64,000 nt of DNA, taken from an uncultured Clostridia bacterium (GTDB lineage: Bacteria; Bacillota; Clostridia; TANB77; CAG-508). Shown one piece after another: positions 9,083 to 16,359 of this stretch. A program made the translations under genes and the position numbers. The stretch spans positions 124,001 to 188,000 of the forward strand of contig CANPVP010000004.1 of assembly GCA_947581825.1 (NCBI GenBank), given 5' to 3'. How positions within the stretch are numbered: position 1 is the first letter of the stretch; each line of letters begins with the position of its first letter. The notes beneath the pieces were generated by a model, which saw nothing but the letters and a program-made list of their open reading frames with translations, was not told the origin of the DNA and searched no databases.

Positions 9083-10084
9083 TTAATTGTTTTTCATAAA
9101 ATTCCAAGAATCCCTACACATGTCCTCCAAAGACTTTTTGTTTTCCCATCCCAACTCATTTTTTGCCTTTGTGGGGTCAGCATAAAACATATCCAAATCT
9201 CCTGGTCTTCTATCTGTTATTTTATATGGAATTTTTACATTATTTACTTTTTCAAAAGTATTTATTATTTCTAAAACACTATATCCTTGTCCATTTCCTA
9301 GATTATGTATATATACTCCGCTTCCCTTTTTTTCAAGATATTCTAAAGCCTTTAAATGTCCAACTGCTAGATCTTGAACATGAATATAATCTCTTACTCC
9401 TGTACCATCTTTTGTATTATAATCGTTTCCAAAAACTGATACCTCTTTTAATTCTCCTATTGCTACCTTTTGTATATAAGGCATTAAATTATTAGGAATT
9501 CCTTGAGGATTTTCTCCTATAATTCCTGATGGATGAGCACCTATTGGATTAAAATATCTTAAGATTGAAATAGACATATTTTTATCAGCATTATATGTAT
9601 CTTCCAAAATTTCTTCTATCATTGCTTTTGTTTTTCCATATGGATTTGTAGGCACTCCTCTTCCCATTGTTTCAACATACTTTGGATTTCCCGGATTACC
9701 ATATACTGTTGCAGAAGAACTAAATACTATTTTTTTGCAATTATACTTTCTCATTACTTTTAAAAGTATCAAAGTACCAGTTATGTTGTTATAATAATAT
9801 TCTAATGGTTTTTTTACAGATTCTCCAACAGCTTTTAAACCTGCAAAATGTATAACTGCATCTATTTCATTTTCTTGAAAAACTTGATTCATTTTTTCTT
9901 CATCTAATATATCTACTTCATAAAATTTAAAGTCTTTATTTGTTATTTTTTTTATGTTTTCTATTACCTCTGGTCTGCTATTAGAAAAATTATCTACTAC
10001 AACAATATCTTTTCCTATTTCTAATAGTTCAACTACAGTATGACTTCCAATATATCCTGTTCCACCTGTTACTAATATAGACAT
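9083..10084 (-). CDS. galE: UDP-glucose 4-epimerase
   Basis: Interconverts UDP-glucose and UDP-galactose, supplying galactose for surface polymers or the Leloir pathway. Extended short-chain dehydrogenase fold: NAD-binding GGTGYIGSH at the very N-terminus, catalytic Ser/Thr region FSSSATVYGN, and the YGKTK motif holding the active Tyr and Lys. The downstream NPIGAHPSGIIGE and IHVQDLA stretches are typical of GalE. The ATG at 10084 has AAAGGAAG 8 bases upstream; a GTG at 10093 overlaps this site. Length 333 aa is normal. No other Leloir gene is adjacent, so a role in polysaccharide precursor supply is inference. Confidence 0.95.
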   Translation of the reverse strand: MSILVTGGTGYIGSHTVVELLEIGKDIVVVDNFSNSRPEVIENIKKITNKDFKFYEVDILDEEKMNQVFQENEIDAVIHFAGLKAVGESVKKPLEYYYNNITGTLILLKVMRKYNCKKIVFSSSATVYGNPGNPKYVETMGRGVPTNPYGKTKAMIEEILEDTYNADKNMSISILRYFNPIGAHPSGIIGENPQGIPNNLMPYIQKVAIGELKEVSVFGNDYNTKDGTGVRDYIHVQDLAVGHLKALEYLEKKGSGVYIHNLGNGQGYSVLEIINTFEKVNNVKIPYKITDRRPGDLDMFYADPTKAKNELGWENKKSLEDMCRDSWNFMKNN

Positions 10085-10184
10085 ATAAAACACTTCCTTT
10101 TTATTTTTTTATCATATCGCATTACTAGGAAATTTGCAAGAGCAACACGACAATTATAATAATGAATATTTAATAATGAATATT

Positions 10185-10256
10185 TAATAGTGAATAATTA
10201 TGGAAGAAAAATTGCAAAAATGCAATTTTTCTACATTCACTATTCATTAAATATCA
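10185..10256. repeat. AT-rich palindrome with ymxH terminator core
   Basis: Outer arms ATTTAATAGTGAAT / ATTCACTATTCATTAAAT enclose AAAAATTGCA-AAAA-TGCAATTTTT (10206-10233). The inner hairpin follows the ymxH stop and can terminate on the minus strand. The outer arms resemble other AT-rich repeats at 22041, 29474, 30828 and 57336. Confidence 0.6.
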
Positions 10257-10480
10257 ACCAAAATAAGGTCTTCTCCTATGCATTTGATATTTTGCCATGG
10301 TATTACTATATCATTATTAGCTGTAAATCGATTTATCAATTTCATACTACCAGGTACTATTATAGATGTTATCTTCCCTGTTTCCAAATCTGCTGTAACA
10401 TCTTGTACAAATCCCAATCTTTTTCCATCATTTATATTAATAACCTCTTTATGGCTAAAATCTAGTCCTTTTCCACCCAT
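10247..10480 (-). CDS. ymxH: YlmC/YmxH-family PRC-barrel protein
   Basis: A 77-aa single PRC-barrel domain (GKGLDFSHKEVINI, GKRLGFVQDV, GKITSIIVPG, DIVIPWQNIKCIGEDLILV), the hallmark of the YlmC/YmxH group linked to sporulating Firmicutes. PRC barrels mediate protein or RNA contacts; the exact role is not established. The ATG at 10480 has GGAGGG six bases upstream; a TTG four codons earlier overlaps it. It follows sigG by 57 bases, matching the sigG-ylmC neighbourhood known in Bacillus, which supports the assignment. The stop codon lies inside the AT-rich palindrome. Confidence 0.85.
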   Translation of the reverse strand: MGGKGLDFSHKEVININDGKRLGFVQDVTADLETGKITSIIVPGSMKLINRFTANNDIVIPWQNIKCIGEDLILVDI

Positions 10481-10537
10481 TATGCCCTCCAAATAATATA
10501 TATTTTTATATATTATAATATTAATTGGAGAAAAATT

Positions 10538-11311
10538 TTATTCATATAATTTTTTAATTCTTAATATTGCATCTTTTTCTAGCCTTGACACTTGTGCTTG
10601 CGATATTCCTAATTCTTCTGCTACTTCCATTTGAGTTCTTCCATCAAAAAATCTCCTTGCTATTATATTCTTTTCTCTTGCATTTAGTTTTTCTAAAGCT
10701 TGTGCTATTGCTAAATTATTAATCCATTTCTCATCTGTGTTTTTGGTATCTCTTACTTGATCCATTACATAAATGCTTTCAGTTCCATCATTATAAACTG
10801 GTTCTTGCAATGATATTGGATCTTGAATTGCATCTAAACTTATTACTACCTCTTCTTTTTCTACTCCTAACCTTTTCGCAATTTCTTCTATTTTAGGCTC
10901 TTTTCCAGTTTCTCTAGTTATTTGTTCTTTAGCTTGTAGAACTCTATATGCCATATCTCTAATTGATCTGCTTACTCGTATAGGATTATTATCTCTTAAA
11001 TGCCTTCTAATTTCACCAATAATCATTGGAACAGCATACGTTGAAAATTGAACATTTTGTGATAAATCAAACTTATCTATTGCTTTTATCATTCCAACAC
11101 ATCCCACTTGGAATAGGTCATCTGCACTTTCGCCTCTTCCTCCAAAACGCTGAACCACACTCAAAACTAACCTTAAGTTTCCATTTATAAATTTTTCTCT
11201 CGCTTCTTCATCTCCATTTTTTACTTTTAATAATAATTCATTTTTTTCTTTATTTGATAGTACGGGTAATTTATTAGTATTCACAGAAGCAATCTCTACC
11301 CTATTTATCAA
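10538..11311 (-). CDS. sigG: Sporulation sigma factor SigG (late forespore)
   Basis: Forespore-specific sigma factor controlling late forespore and germination genes. Sigma-70 region 2 (GNLRLVLSVVQRF, DLFQVGCVGMIKAIDKFD, FSTYAVPMIIGEIRRHLRD) is followed by region 3 and a region 4 helix-turn-helix (TQMEVAEELGISQAQVSRLE). The motifs and 257-aa length match SigG; SigF is close in sequence, but the adjacent ymxH supports SigG. The start is TTG (11311) with AGGAGG upstream. That ribosome site is locked in a large hairpin on any read-through transcript (see 11317-11370). Confidence 0.93.
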   Translation of the reverse strand: MINRVEIASVNTNKLPVLSNKEKNELLLKVKNGDEEAREKFINGNLRLVLSVVQRFGGRGESADDLFQVGCVGMIKAIDKFDLSQNVQFSTYAVPMIIGEIRRHLRDNNPIRVSRSIRDMAYRVLQAKEQITRETGKEPKIEEIAKRLGVEKEEVVISLDAIQDPISLQEPVYNDGTESIYVMDQVRDTKNTDEKWINNLAIAQALEKLNAREKNIIARRFFDGRTQMEVAEELGISQAQVSRLEKDAILRIKKLYE

Positions 11312-11316
11312 AATAA

Positions 11317-11370
11317 AAACCTCCTATTCAAAAATAATGATATTCTCATTATTTCCAAAATAGGAAGTTT
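11317..11370 (-). promoter_or_regulatory. sigG leader hairpin sequestering the ribosome site
   Basis: On the minus strand AAACTTCCTATT pairs over 12 bases (one G-U) with AATAGGAGGTTT, which includes the sigG AGGAGG. Inside it AAATAATGA pairs with TCATTATTT around a 5-base loop. The structure would block translation of any transcript that enters from upstream. Confidence 0.75.
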
Positions 11371-11375
11371 TATGC
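11347..11375 (-). promoter_or_regulatory. Forespore-type (SigF/SigG-like) promoter of sigG
   Basis: Minus strand GCATA (11371-11375), 14 bases, then GGAAATAATG (11347-11356), which fits the remembered SigF -10 consensus GgnnAnAhTr. Transcripts from here would begin inside the leader hairpin and lack its 5' arm. Confidence 0.5.
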
Positions 11376-11396
11376 ACATTTGAAGATATGTAGCAC

Positions 11397-11424
11397 TTGA
11401 TTTTTTTGCTAAAGGTGATATAAT
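11397..11424 (+). promoter_or_regulatory. Sigma-A promoter of the 89-aa cassette gene
   Basis: TTGATT (11397-11402), 16 bases, TATAAT (11419-11424), leading into a structured leader. Confidence 0.7.
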
Positions 11425-11431
11425 AGATTTA

Positions 11432-11488
11432 TTGGAGAGAACACGCTCTCCAACGCTTGTTATGAAATACTAGCAAGTGCCGTTTTTT
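11432..11488 (+). promoter_or_regulatory. Two-hairpin leader with attenuator-like terminator
   Basis: Hairpin 1 is TTGGAGAG-AACACG-CTCTCCAA (11432-11453). Hairpin 2 pairs CGCTTGTTA with TAGCAAGTG (11454-11479) and is followed by TTTTTT (11483-11488). This intrinsic-terminator shape lies before the gene's AAGGAGG site, so it could attenuate expression or end a short RNA. Confidence 0.55.
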
Positions 11489-11513
11489 ATACACAAAGGA
11501 GGATTGAATTCCT

Positions 11514-11783
11514 ATGATTAAGAACAAGAGACTATATGTCTCTACCAAATGGCGGACTCACTGTTCTGACCCCGTCGAAGCAAGAAGGCCTATTGAGCTA
11601 ACCAACTTCATGAAGGGTTTTCAGCAAACCTTTCCCACTGTACAATTAAGCCATTTCAGGAGCCATAAGCCTGGAAGTGTTCAGCTTATTTTTGCAGTAA
11701 GGTACAACTCAGACGAGGAGTCCTTAATCTTAGAGAAGCTGAAATCGAATCCAAATATCGAAATCAGCATATCTTGTCCATAA
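11514..11783 (+). CDS. Unrecognised 89-aa cassette protein
   Basis: I recognise no family. The product is basic at its N-terminus (MIKNKRLYVSTKWRTH), with an IELTNFMKGFQQTFPTVQL helix-like stretch, then SVQLIFAVRYN (strand-like) and a C-terminal LKSNPNIEISIS strand. This could be a small alpha/beta fold. The ATG has AAGGAGG about 11 bases upstream. It has its own promoter (11397), a structured leader and a terminator (11795). Codon use (CGG, CTG, GTC, ACC) and base composition are clearly GC-richer than the flanking sigG and dfx, pointing to horizontal transfer together with the convergent gene at 12011. Confidence 0.7.
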   Translation: MIKNKRLYVSTKWRTHCSDPVEARRPIELTNFMKGFQQTFPTVQLSHFRSHKPGSVQLIFAVRYNSDEESLILEKLKSNPNIEISISCP

Positions 11784-11794
11784 CCTTTGCATTT

Positions 11795-11820
11795 AGAGAC
11801 TGACAGTGTCAGCCTCTTTT
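11795..11820 (+). terminator. Terminator of the 89-aa cassette gene
   Basis: AGAGACTGACA / TGTCAGCCTCT with one mismatch, then TTTTT, 12 bases after the stop. Confidence 0.75.
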
Positions 11821-11833
11821 TCTATAAAAAAAA

Positions 11834-11930
11834 GCGGATTAACAAATTCTAAATAACAGAGTTATTAAAAATTTGTAACATTCGCATAATTATCTAGTAT
11901 GGAGCTTTTCTCTTTCAAAGAAAGAGAAAA
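11834..11930. repeat. Two tandem palindromes between the convergent cassette genes
   Basis: The first (11834-11885) pairs ACAAATT...AATAAC with GTTATT...AATTTGT between GCG and CGC ends; its core resembles the hairpin at 52218-52254. The second (11906-11930) is a perfect 11-base stem TTTTCTCTTTC-AAA-GAAAGAGAAAA. No gene is visible between 11784 and 12010; the stretch is filled with hairpins. Confidence 0.6.
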
Positions 11931-11948
11931 TTTCTACTATATAAAAAA

Positions 11949-11967
11949 GCGCCTCCCCCTTAGGCGC
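11949..11967 (-). terminator. Terminator of the 184-aa cassette gene
   Basis: GCGCCT-AAGGGGG-AGGCGC followed by TTTTTT on the minus strand (T-run at 11943-11948). Confidence 0.85.
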
Positions 11968-12010
11968 TAATTATACCGTGTAAAAGGGGAAGACACTTAG
12001 GGATTCTGTC

Positions 12011-12565
12011 TCAAGCACCAACGAAGCGCAGGTAACCCACGCCATCAGCGCACTTAACTGTTTCAAACCAGCGTTCCATATGTCTTGCAATCTGGCTAGA
12101 AGTGAACTTGCGGTCGCCTCTTGCATACAGGTCTCTGTTGAAGAGATCCGTGATGTCCGCTTCTTTGCCATGCTCTTCCGCATCCGCTAAAGCCTGCATG
12201 AAAATCATTGCCAGTACGCATTCCCATTCCACATGTCCTGTTTCGCGAAACACGCTCATGAGGTTCCATGTAGTAATATTCGGGTTTGCAATACACTCAT
12301 TGGTATTGCTCAGAAGAATTTTGGGACAATCCTGTGTGACTTCCCAACCGTAATCTCCAGAGCTGAGTGTTATGCCAACAATCACAGAATCTTCTGCGAT
12401 GCGCGACTTTACGGTAGAGATTGTCTGCGCGGTAGCAGCAAGCTCAGTTGCGGCGGGTACGACCTTTTCGCTAGTAGCGATTGCCTGCTTGGAAGCAGGT
12501 GCCTGGGTTGTGGTTTCGGCGTTCTTGCTTTTCAGCATTTCAGCCATGTGTTTGAAAAAGTTCAT
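12011..12565 (-). CDS. Unrecognised 184-aa cassette protein
   Basis: No family recognised. The N-terminus (MNFFKHMAEMLKSKNAETT) is followed by an Ala/Thr-rich linker to about residue 48 (QAPASKQAIATSEK, ATELAATAQT). A compact domain of about 130 residues comes next, containing GITLSSGDYGWEVTQ, IANPNITTWNLMSVF, VEWECVLAMIFMQALADAE, and a C-terminal IARHMERWFETVKCADGVGYL. There is no signal peptide or membrane segment. The ATG at 12565 has AAGGGAG 9 bases upstream, and a consensus promoter lies at 12619-12647. The composition is markedly GC-richer than its neighbours, like the convergent 89-aa gene; both look acquired. Confidence 0.75.
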   Translation of the reverse strand: MNFFKHMAEMLKSKNAETTTQAPASKQAIATSEKVVPAATELAATAQTISTVKSRIAEDSVIVGITLSSGDYGWEVTQDCPKILLSNTNECIANPNITTWNLMSVFRETGHVEWECVLAMIFMQALADAEEHGKEADITDLFNRDLYARGDRKFTSSQIARHMERWFETVKCADGVGYLRFVGA

Positions 12566-12618
12566 AGAGTTTAACTCCCTTACGAAAAAGTATTCCACCA
12601 ATGGCAGAACCTAATTCT

Positions 12619-12647
12619 ATTATACCACTTTTATCCAAATCTTTCAA
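12619..12647 (-). promoter_or_regulatory. Sigma-A promoter of the 184-aa cassette gene
   Basis: TTGAAA (12642-12647), 17-base spacer, TATAAT (12619-12624) on the minus strand. Confidence 0.8.
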
Positions 12648-12665
12648 GTTTTATGTAAATTTTCC

Positions 12666-13046
12666 TTATTTAACTGTTGTTTTCCATAATCCATGTTTAT
12701 TGCAATATGCATATATTATAGAATTTGGTATATATTTAAATTTTGTTTCTGTAGATTGTCCTGGATTTAATCTTACTCTTGTTGTTTGTTTATCTGTAAC
12801 TTGAGCAATCCATGTTATATAATGATCTTCTTCCATTGGGTGTTCTACTTCTCCAACTTTAACTACTATTTCGTCTCCTACTTTTTCGCATACTGGAACA
12901 TGTTTTTCTGTTGCTCCATCACATTCGTTTCCTGTCATTGCTATCATTTCTTTTCCACAGCAAGTTATATGTTTGCTATCTCCATTTATTAGCCCTATTA
13001 CATTTCCACATATTGGACATTTATAAAATCTAACATTTTCTTCCAT
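12666..13046 (-). CDS. dfx: Desulfoferrodoxin (2Fe superoxide reductase)
   Basis: Reduces superoxide to peroxide without releasing oxygen, using electrons from rubredoxin. The N-terminal desulforedoxin-like Fe(Cys)4 site is C10, C13, C29, C30. The catalytic square-pyramidal iron site is H49, H69, H75, C115 and H118, with the lid pair E47-K48 in EKHVPV. The ligand spacing matches characterised desulfoferrodoxins. 126 aa is full length. AAAGGA precedes the ATG. It is the last gene of the fprA-rubredoxin-dfx operon, so donor and acceptor are made together. Confidence 0.96.
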   Translation of the reverse strand: MEENVRFYKCPICGNVIGLINGDSKHITCCGKEMIAMTGNECDGATEKHVPVCEKVGDEIVVKVGEVEHPMEEDHYITWIAQVTDKQTTRVRLNPGQSTETKFKYIPNSIIYAYCNKHGLWKTTVK

Positions 13047-13082
13047 TTTAATTATCCTTTCTTTTCTAGTTATATTCTTATA

Positions 13083-13223
13083 TTAATCTTCTACTTTTTC
13101 AAATAAATCCTTTCCTACTCCACATAAAGGACATACCCAATCATCTGGTAAATCTTCAAATTTAACTCCTTCTGTAGCTTCATCATATATATGACCACAA
13201 ACTGTACATTTATATTTATTCAT
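13083..13223 (-). CDS. Rubredoxin (46 aa)
   Basis: Small one-iron electron carrier. The product starts [20 protein letters not shown] and ends [11 protein letters not shown]. The four iron ligands are C6, C9, C31 and C34 in the patterns CTVCG and CPLCG. The region in between has the aromatic and acidic residues typical of rubredoxin ([12 protein letters not shown]). The ATG at 13223 has AGGAAG 10 bases upstream. It lies 24 bases after fprA and 36 before dfx, so it very likely passes electrons to both the flavodiiron protein and superoxide reductase. Confidence 0.95.
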   Translation of the reverse strand: MNKYKCTVCGHIYDEATEGVKFEDLPDDWVCPLCGVGKDLFEKVED

Positions 13224-13247
13224 AATTATTCTTCTTCCTTTCCTATT

Positions 13248-14414
13248 TTATTTACTTAATATATCTGTTGCAAGATTTTCAAGTTTACTAATATCTTCAT
13301 CTTTCATTGTTGATTTTATTGTTACAACATTTTCAGATATAGTAATATTTTTCATACCTTCTAAAGTTGATTTCATGCATTTAGCTGCTGATGGTGCCCA
13401 TGATCCATTTTCAATTATTCCGACTTTTCTATTTTGATAATTTTTTCCTTTTAAATGATTCAAGAATTCTTGCATTGGTGGAAATACTTCTCCATTATAA
13501 CTTGATGCTGCAAGTATTACTTTATCATATCTAAAAGCATCTTCAATAGCTTCTGCCATATCGTCTCTAGCTAGATCTGTAACTACTACTTTTTTTGCTC
13601 CTTTTTCATTTAGTATTTCTTCCATTTTTTTAGCTACATTCATAGTATTTCCATGTATTGATGCACAAGCGATAAATACACCATCATCTTCTGGCTTATA
13701 ACTGCTCCAAACATCATATTTATTTATATAATATTCTAAATTATCTTTTAATATTGGTCCATGTAATGGGCAAATCATTTTGATATCTAATGTTGCAGCT
13801 TTTTTCAATAAAGCTTGTACTTGCATTCCATATTTTCCAACAATATTAAAATAATATCTTCTTGCTTCACATGTCCAATCTTCTTCAGTATCAAGTGTTC
13901 CAAATTTTCCAAAACCATCTGCAGGAAATAATATTTTTTCACTTTTCTCATATGTAACCATTACTTCTGGCCAATGAACCATTGGAGCCATAAAGAATTG
14001 TAAAGTATGTTTTCCTATATTTATTTCTTCTCCCTCTGATACTACTACTTTTCTGTCTGTTAAATCAATATCAAAGAATTGTGGTAACATATTAAATGTT
14101 TTTGCATTTCCTATTAATTTCATCTCTGGAAACTTGTCTGCTAAAAGTTTAATATTATATGCATGATCTGGTTCCAAATGAGATACTACTAAGTAGTCTA
14201 CTTTTGCTCCTGCTAAAGCTTTTTCTAGATTTGATATCCATTCATCTGTTTTTCTTGAGTCAATCGTATCCATGACAACATTTTTTTCATCTTTTATTAA
14301 GTATGAATTATATGATATACCATTAGGAACATCATATTGACTTTCAAATAAACCTATATCATGGTCATCTGCTCCTATGTATATAATATCTTCTGAAATT
14401 ACTGTGTCTTTCAT
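13248..14414 (-). CDS. fprA: Flavodiiron protein (FprA-type oxygen or NO reductase)
   Basis: Reduces oxygen to water (or NO to N2O) in anaerobes. The N-terminal metallo-beta-lactamase-like domain has the diiron ligands H79, E81, D83, H84 (HLEPDH), H147 (MVHWPE), D166 (PADGFG) and a His in PLHGP (~218). The C-terminal flavodoxin domain starts near residue 245 (ASIHGNTMNVAKKM phosphate loop). Length 388 aa is typical of the class without fused rubredoxin, and a rubredoxin gene follows. GGAGG lies about 8 bases before the ATG. That site is one arm of a 10-base inverted repeat overlapping the promoter. Confidence 0.96.
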   Translation of the reverse strand: MKDTVISEDIIYIGADDHDIGLFESQYDVPNGISYNSYLIKDEKNVVMDTIDSRKTDEWISNLEKALAGAKVDYLVVSHLEPDHAYNIKLLADKFPEMKLIGNAKTFNMLPQFFDIDLTDRKVVVSEGEEINIGKHTLQFFMAPMVHWPEVMVTYEKSEKILFPADGFGKFGTLDTEEDWTCEARRYYFNIVGKYGMQVQALLKKAATLDIKMICPLHGPILKDNLEYYINKYDVWSSYKPEDDGVFIACASIHGNTMNVAKKMEEILNEKGAKKVVVTDLARDDMAEAIEDAFRYDKVILAASSYNGEVFPPMQEFLNHLKGKNYQNRKVGIIENGSWAPSAAKCMKSTLEGMKNITISENVVTIKSTMKDEDISKLENLATDILSK

Positions 14415-14416
14415 GA

Positions 14417-14470
14417 AAAATACCTCCTTCTTTACAGAGGTATTTTATCATATTTAATATGTAATGGCAA
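14417..14470 (-). promoter_or_regulatory. fprA promoter with inverted repeat spanning -10 and ribosome site
   Basis: -35 TTGCCA (14465-14470), 17 bases, -10 TAAAAT (14442-14447). The repeat AAAATACCTC / GAGGTATTTT (14437-14446 and 14417-14426, 10-base loop) runs from the -10 into the GGAGG. It could be an operator, or a hairpin that masks the ribosome site on read-through RNA from sigE. Confidence 0.6.
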
Positions 14471-14502
14471 TTTTTCGCACAAAATTTTTTAAGTCAAAAA
14501 CT

Positions 14503-15240
14503 TTATGCAATTATCTTTCCCATAATTTCTTTTTTCATCTTTCCTATTATCTTTTTTTCTAATCTAGATATATAACTTTGAGAAATTCCTAGCATGTCTG
14601 CTACTTCTTTCTGAGTTTTTTCTTCTCCAGTTATAAAACCAAATCTTAACTCCATTATATTTCTTTCCCTATTCGATAATTTAGACATCGAAATTCTCAA
14701 TAATTTTTTATCAACCTCTTCTTCTACACCCCTAGAAGTAATATCCCCATCTGTTCCCAATATATCTGATAATAGTAATTCATTTCCTTCTCCATCTTTA
14801 TTTAAAGGTTCATCTATTGAAACTTCTCCTTTTAATTTATTGCTTCTTCTTAAAAACATAAGAATTTCATTTTCTATACATCTTGAAGCATATGTAGCCA
14901 ATTTTATATTTTTATCTTTATTAAAAGTATTAATTGCTTTCATTAGTCCAATAGTTCCTATTGATATTAAATCCTCAATTCCAACTCCTGTATTTTCAAA
15001 CTTTTTTGCAATATATACAACTAATCTTAAATTTCTTTCAACTAAGGTTTGTCTAGCTTCTTCGTCATTATTAGCTAGTCTCTCTAAATATTCGTTCTCT
15101 TCTTCTGAAAGTAATGGTGGTGGAAGAGTTTGACTTCCTCCTATATAAAAAATTGGCATTTCCTCTATCTCTTCATCTTTGGAAATGTACTTAACGTAAA
15201 TATTGTTTATATTGTTCTTAATAATTTCCAATAATCTCAT
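14503..15240 (-). CDS. sigE: Pro-sigma-E, mother-cell sporulation sigma factor
   Basis: Early mother-cell sigma factor made as an inactive precursor. The first ~28 residues (ending near [12 protein letters not shown]) are the pro-sequence. Regions 2 ([51 protein letters not shown]) and 4 ([22 protein letters not shown]) follow. 245 aa is the normal length. The ATG overlaps the spoIIGA stop by four bases (ATGA), so the protease and its substrate are translationally coupled, as in the classic spoIIG operon. The usual downstream neighbour, sigG, is displaced about 3.2 kb away. Confidence 0.96.
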   Translation of the reverse strand: MRLLEIIKNNINNIYVKYISKDEEIEEMPIFYIGGSQTLPPPLLSEEENEYLERLANNDEEARQTLVERNLRLVVYIAKKFENTGVGIEDLISIGTIGLMKAINTFNKDKNIKLATYASRCIENEILMFLRRSNKLKGEVSIDEPLNKDGEGNELLLSDILGTDGDITSRGVEEEVDKKLLRISMSKLSNRERNIMELRFGFITGEEKTQKEVADMLGISQSYISRLEKKIIGKMKKEIMGKIIA

Positions 15241-16136
15241 ACAGACATCTCCTTTTCTATAAAATCTAATCCTATTAAACCTGAATACTCTCCCGTTCTA
15301 CACAGTGGTTTATCGTAAATTCCTATAATTGCACTTTTTATATTTACTGTTTCATTATCAATATAAATTTTAAGTCCATCAATTCTTATTCCCAATAGTA
15401 TTCCATTTTCTTTTCCTATTGATGAAAAGGGTATAATTTTAAACTTAGATATATATTTTGCATCAATGCTATTGTCTGTAATTTCTCCTTTTAATATTTT
15501 TTGTAAATTTTCTAAAATTTCTTTTGGTATAATACTTTCAAGTACATCTTTTTCCACAACTACAACTGGTGTATTTGTTATTGGATCTTTTAACAAATTT
15601 CCTGAATCTATCATTGCTCTTATTTCTTTTTTCTTTCCTTCAAATAGTATTTCTATATTGCATAACATATTTTTCTTATTTATTCCATTTTTTATCATTT
15701 TAAAAGAAAGGTATATTAATACAAATCCTAAAACCACTCCTAATACTGCAATTTTTATTGGATATGAACCAAACCACACACCATCTACGAAAAAGATTCC
15801 TTCTGGTTTTACTACATATAAAAGAAAAAATGTTACTCCTCCAAAAGCAAAAGTTGTTAAGTAAAATATCAAAAGTTGCTTAAATAATTTTTTTATTTTT
15901 CGTGGTCTAAAAGCTATATAAATCATTAATATAGAAAAAATTATTTTAATAGTTATACTATTTTTTATTTTTTCAATAGTTAGATATGTAAATATCGAAT
16001 ATATTGCTCCTAATATGCTTGCAAAAATTAATTTGTAATGCTTTATTTTTGCTTTATTTATAAGACCTGTTGCTAATAAAATGATGTAATTTATTACTAA
16101 ATTTTCTACAAATACTACGTCTAAATATACTGTCAC
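15237..16136 (-). CDS. spoIIGA: Pro-sigma-E processing aspartic protease SpoIIGA
   Basis: Membrane-anchored protease that cleaves pro-SigE in the mother cell after the forespore signals. Five hydrophobic segments fill residues 1-150. The soluble domain carries the active-site motif [11 protein letters not shown] with D177, and ends [10 protein letters not shown]. Length 299 aa matches the family. The start is GTG (16136) with AGAGG six bases upstream. It is first in the spoIIGA-sigE operon. I see no clear 0A-box match before it, although Spo0A control is expected from known biology. Confidence 0.93.
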   Translation of the reverse strand: MTVYLDVVFVENLVINYIILLATGLINKAKIKHYKLIFASILGAIYSIFTYLTIEKIKNSITIKIIFSILMIYIAFRPRKIKKLFKQLLIFYLTTFAFGGVTFFLLYVVKPEGIFFVDGVWFGSYPIKIAVLGVVLGFVLIYLSFKMIKNGINKKNMLCNIEILFEGKKKEIRAMIDSGNLLKDPITNTPVVVVEKDVLESIIPKEILENLQKILKGEITDNSIDAKYISKFKIIPFSSIGKENGILLGIRIDGLKIYIDNETVNIKSAIIGIYDKPLCRTGEYSGLIGLDFIEKEMSV

Positions 16137-16227
16137 TTTCCACCTCTTTTTATAAAACTAAAAGTGTTATAGTGAGAGTATTTTACTATATGCTCTTTTA
16201 AAAAGCTGTCATTTTCTAGGGTAGAAA

Positions 16228-16263
16228 AAAAGAAATAATCTACAATATTAGATTATTTCTTTT
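16228..16263 (-). terminator. ftsZ terminator
   Basis: A 15-base stem AAAAGAAATAATCTA with its complement and a 6-base loop, followed by a T-run on the minus strand. It separates ftsZ from spoIIGA. Confidence 0.85.
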
Positions 16264-16359
16264 TAGATTGTTTATACTATTACAATAACTTGTTTATTTT
16301 TCTTAAATTTTATTAGTTTTTATAATAGTTTTTTATGAATTATGTATTTTAATAATATA

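Noticed and set aside
11432-11783. Type III toxin-antitoxin (RNA repeat antitoxin plus toxin)
   Set aside because: The leader has hairpins and a terminator but no tandem repeats, and the 89-aa product does not resemble ToxN-type proteins.
12102-12353. Open frames on the plus strand opposite the 184-aa cassette gene
   Set aside because: They have no ribosome sites and mirror the GC-richer gene on the other strand, which has its own promoter, start and terminator.
16137-16227. 0A box upstream of spoIIGA
   Set aside because: Only a 5-of-7 match (TGTCATT) is present, which is not convincing.
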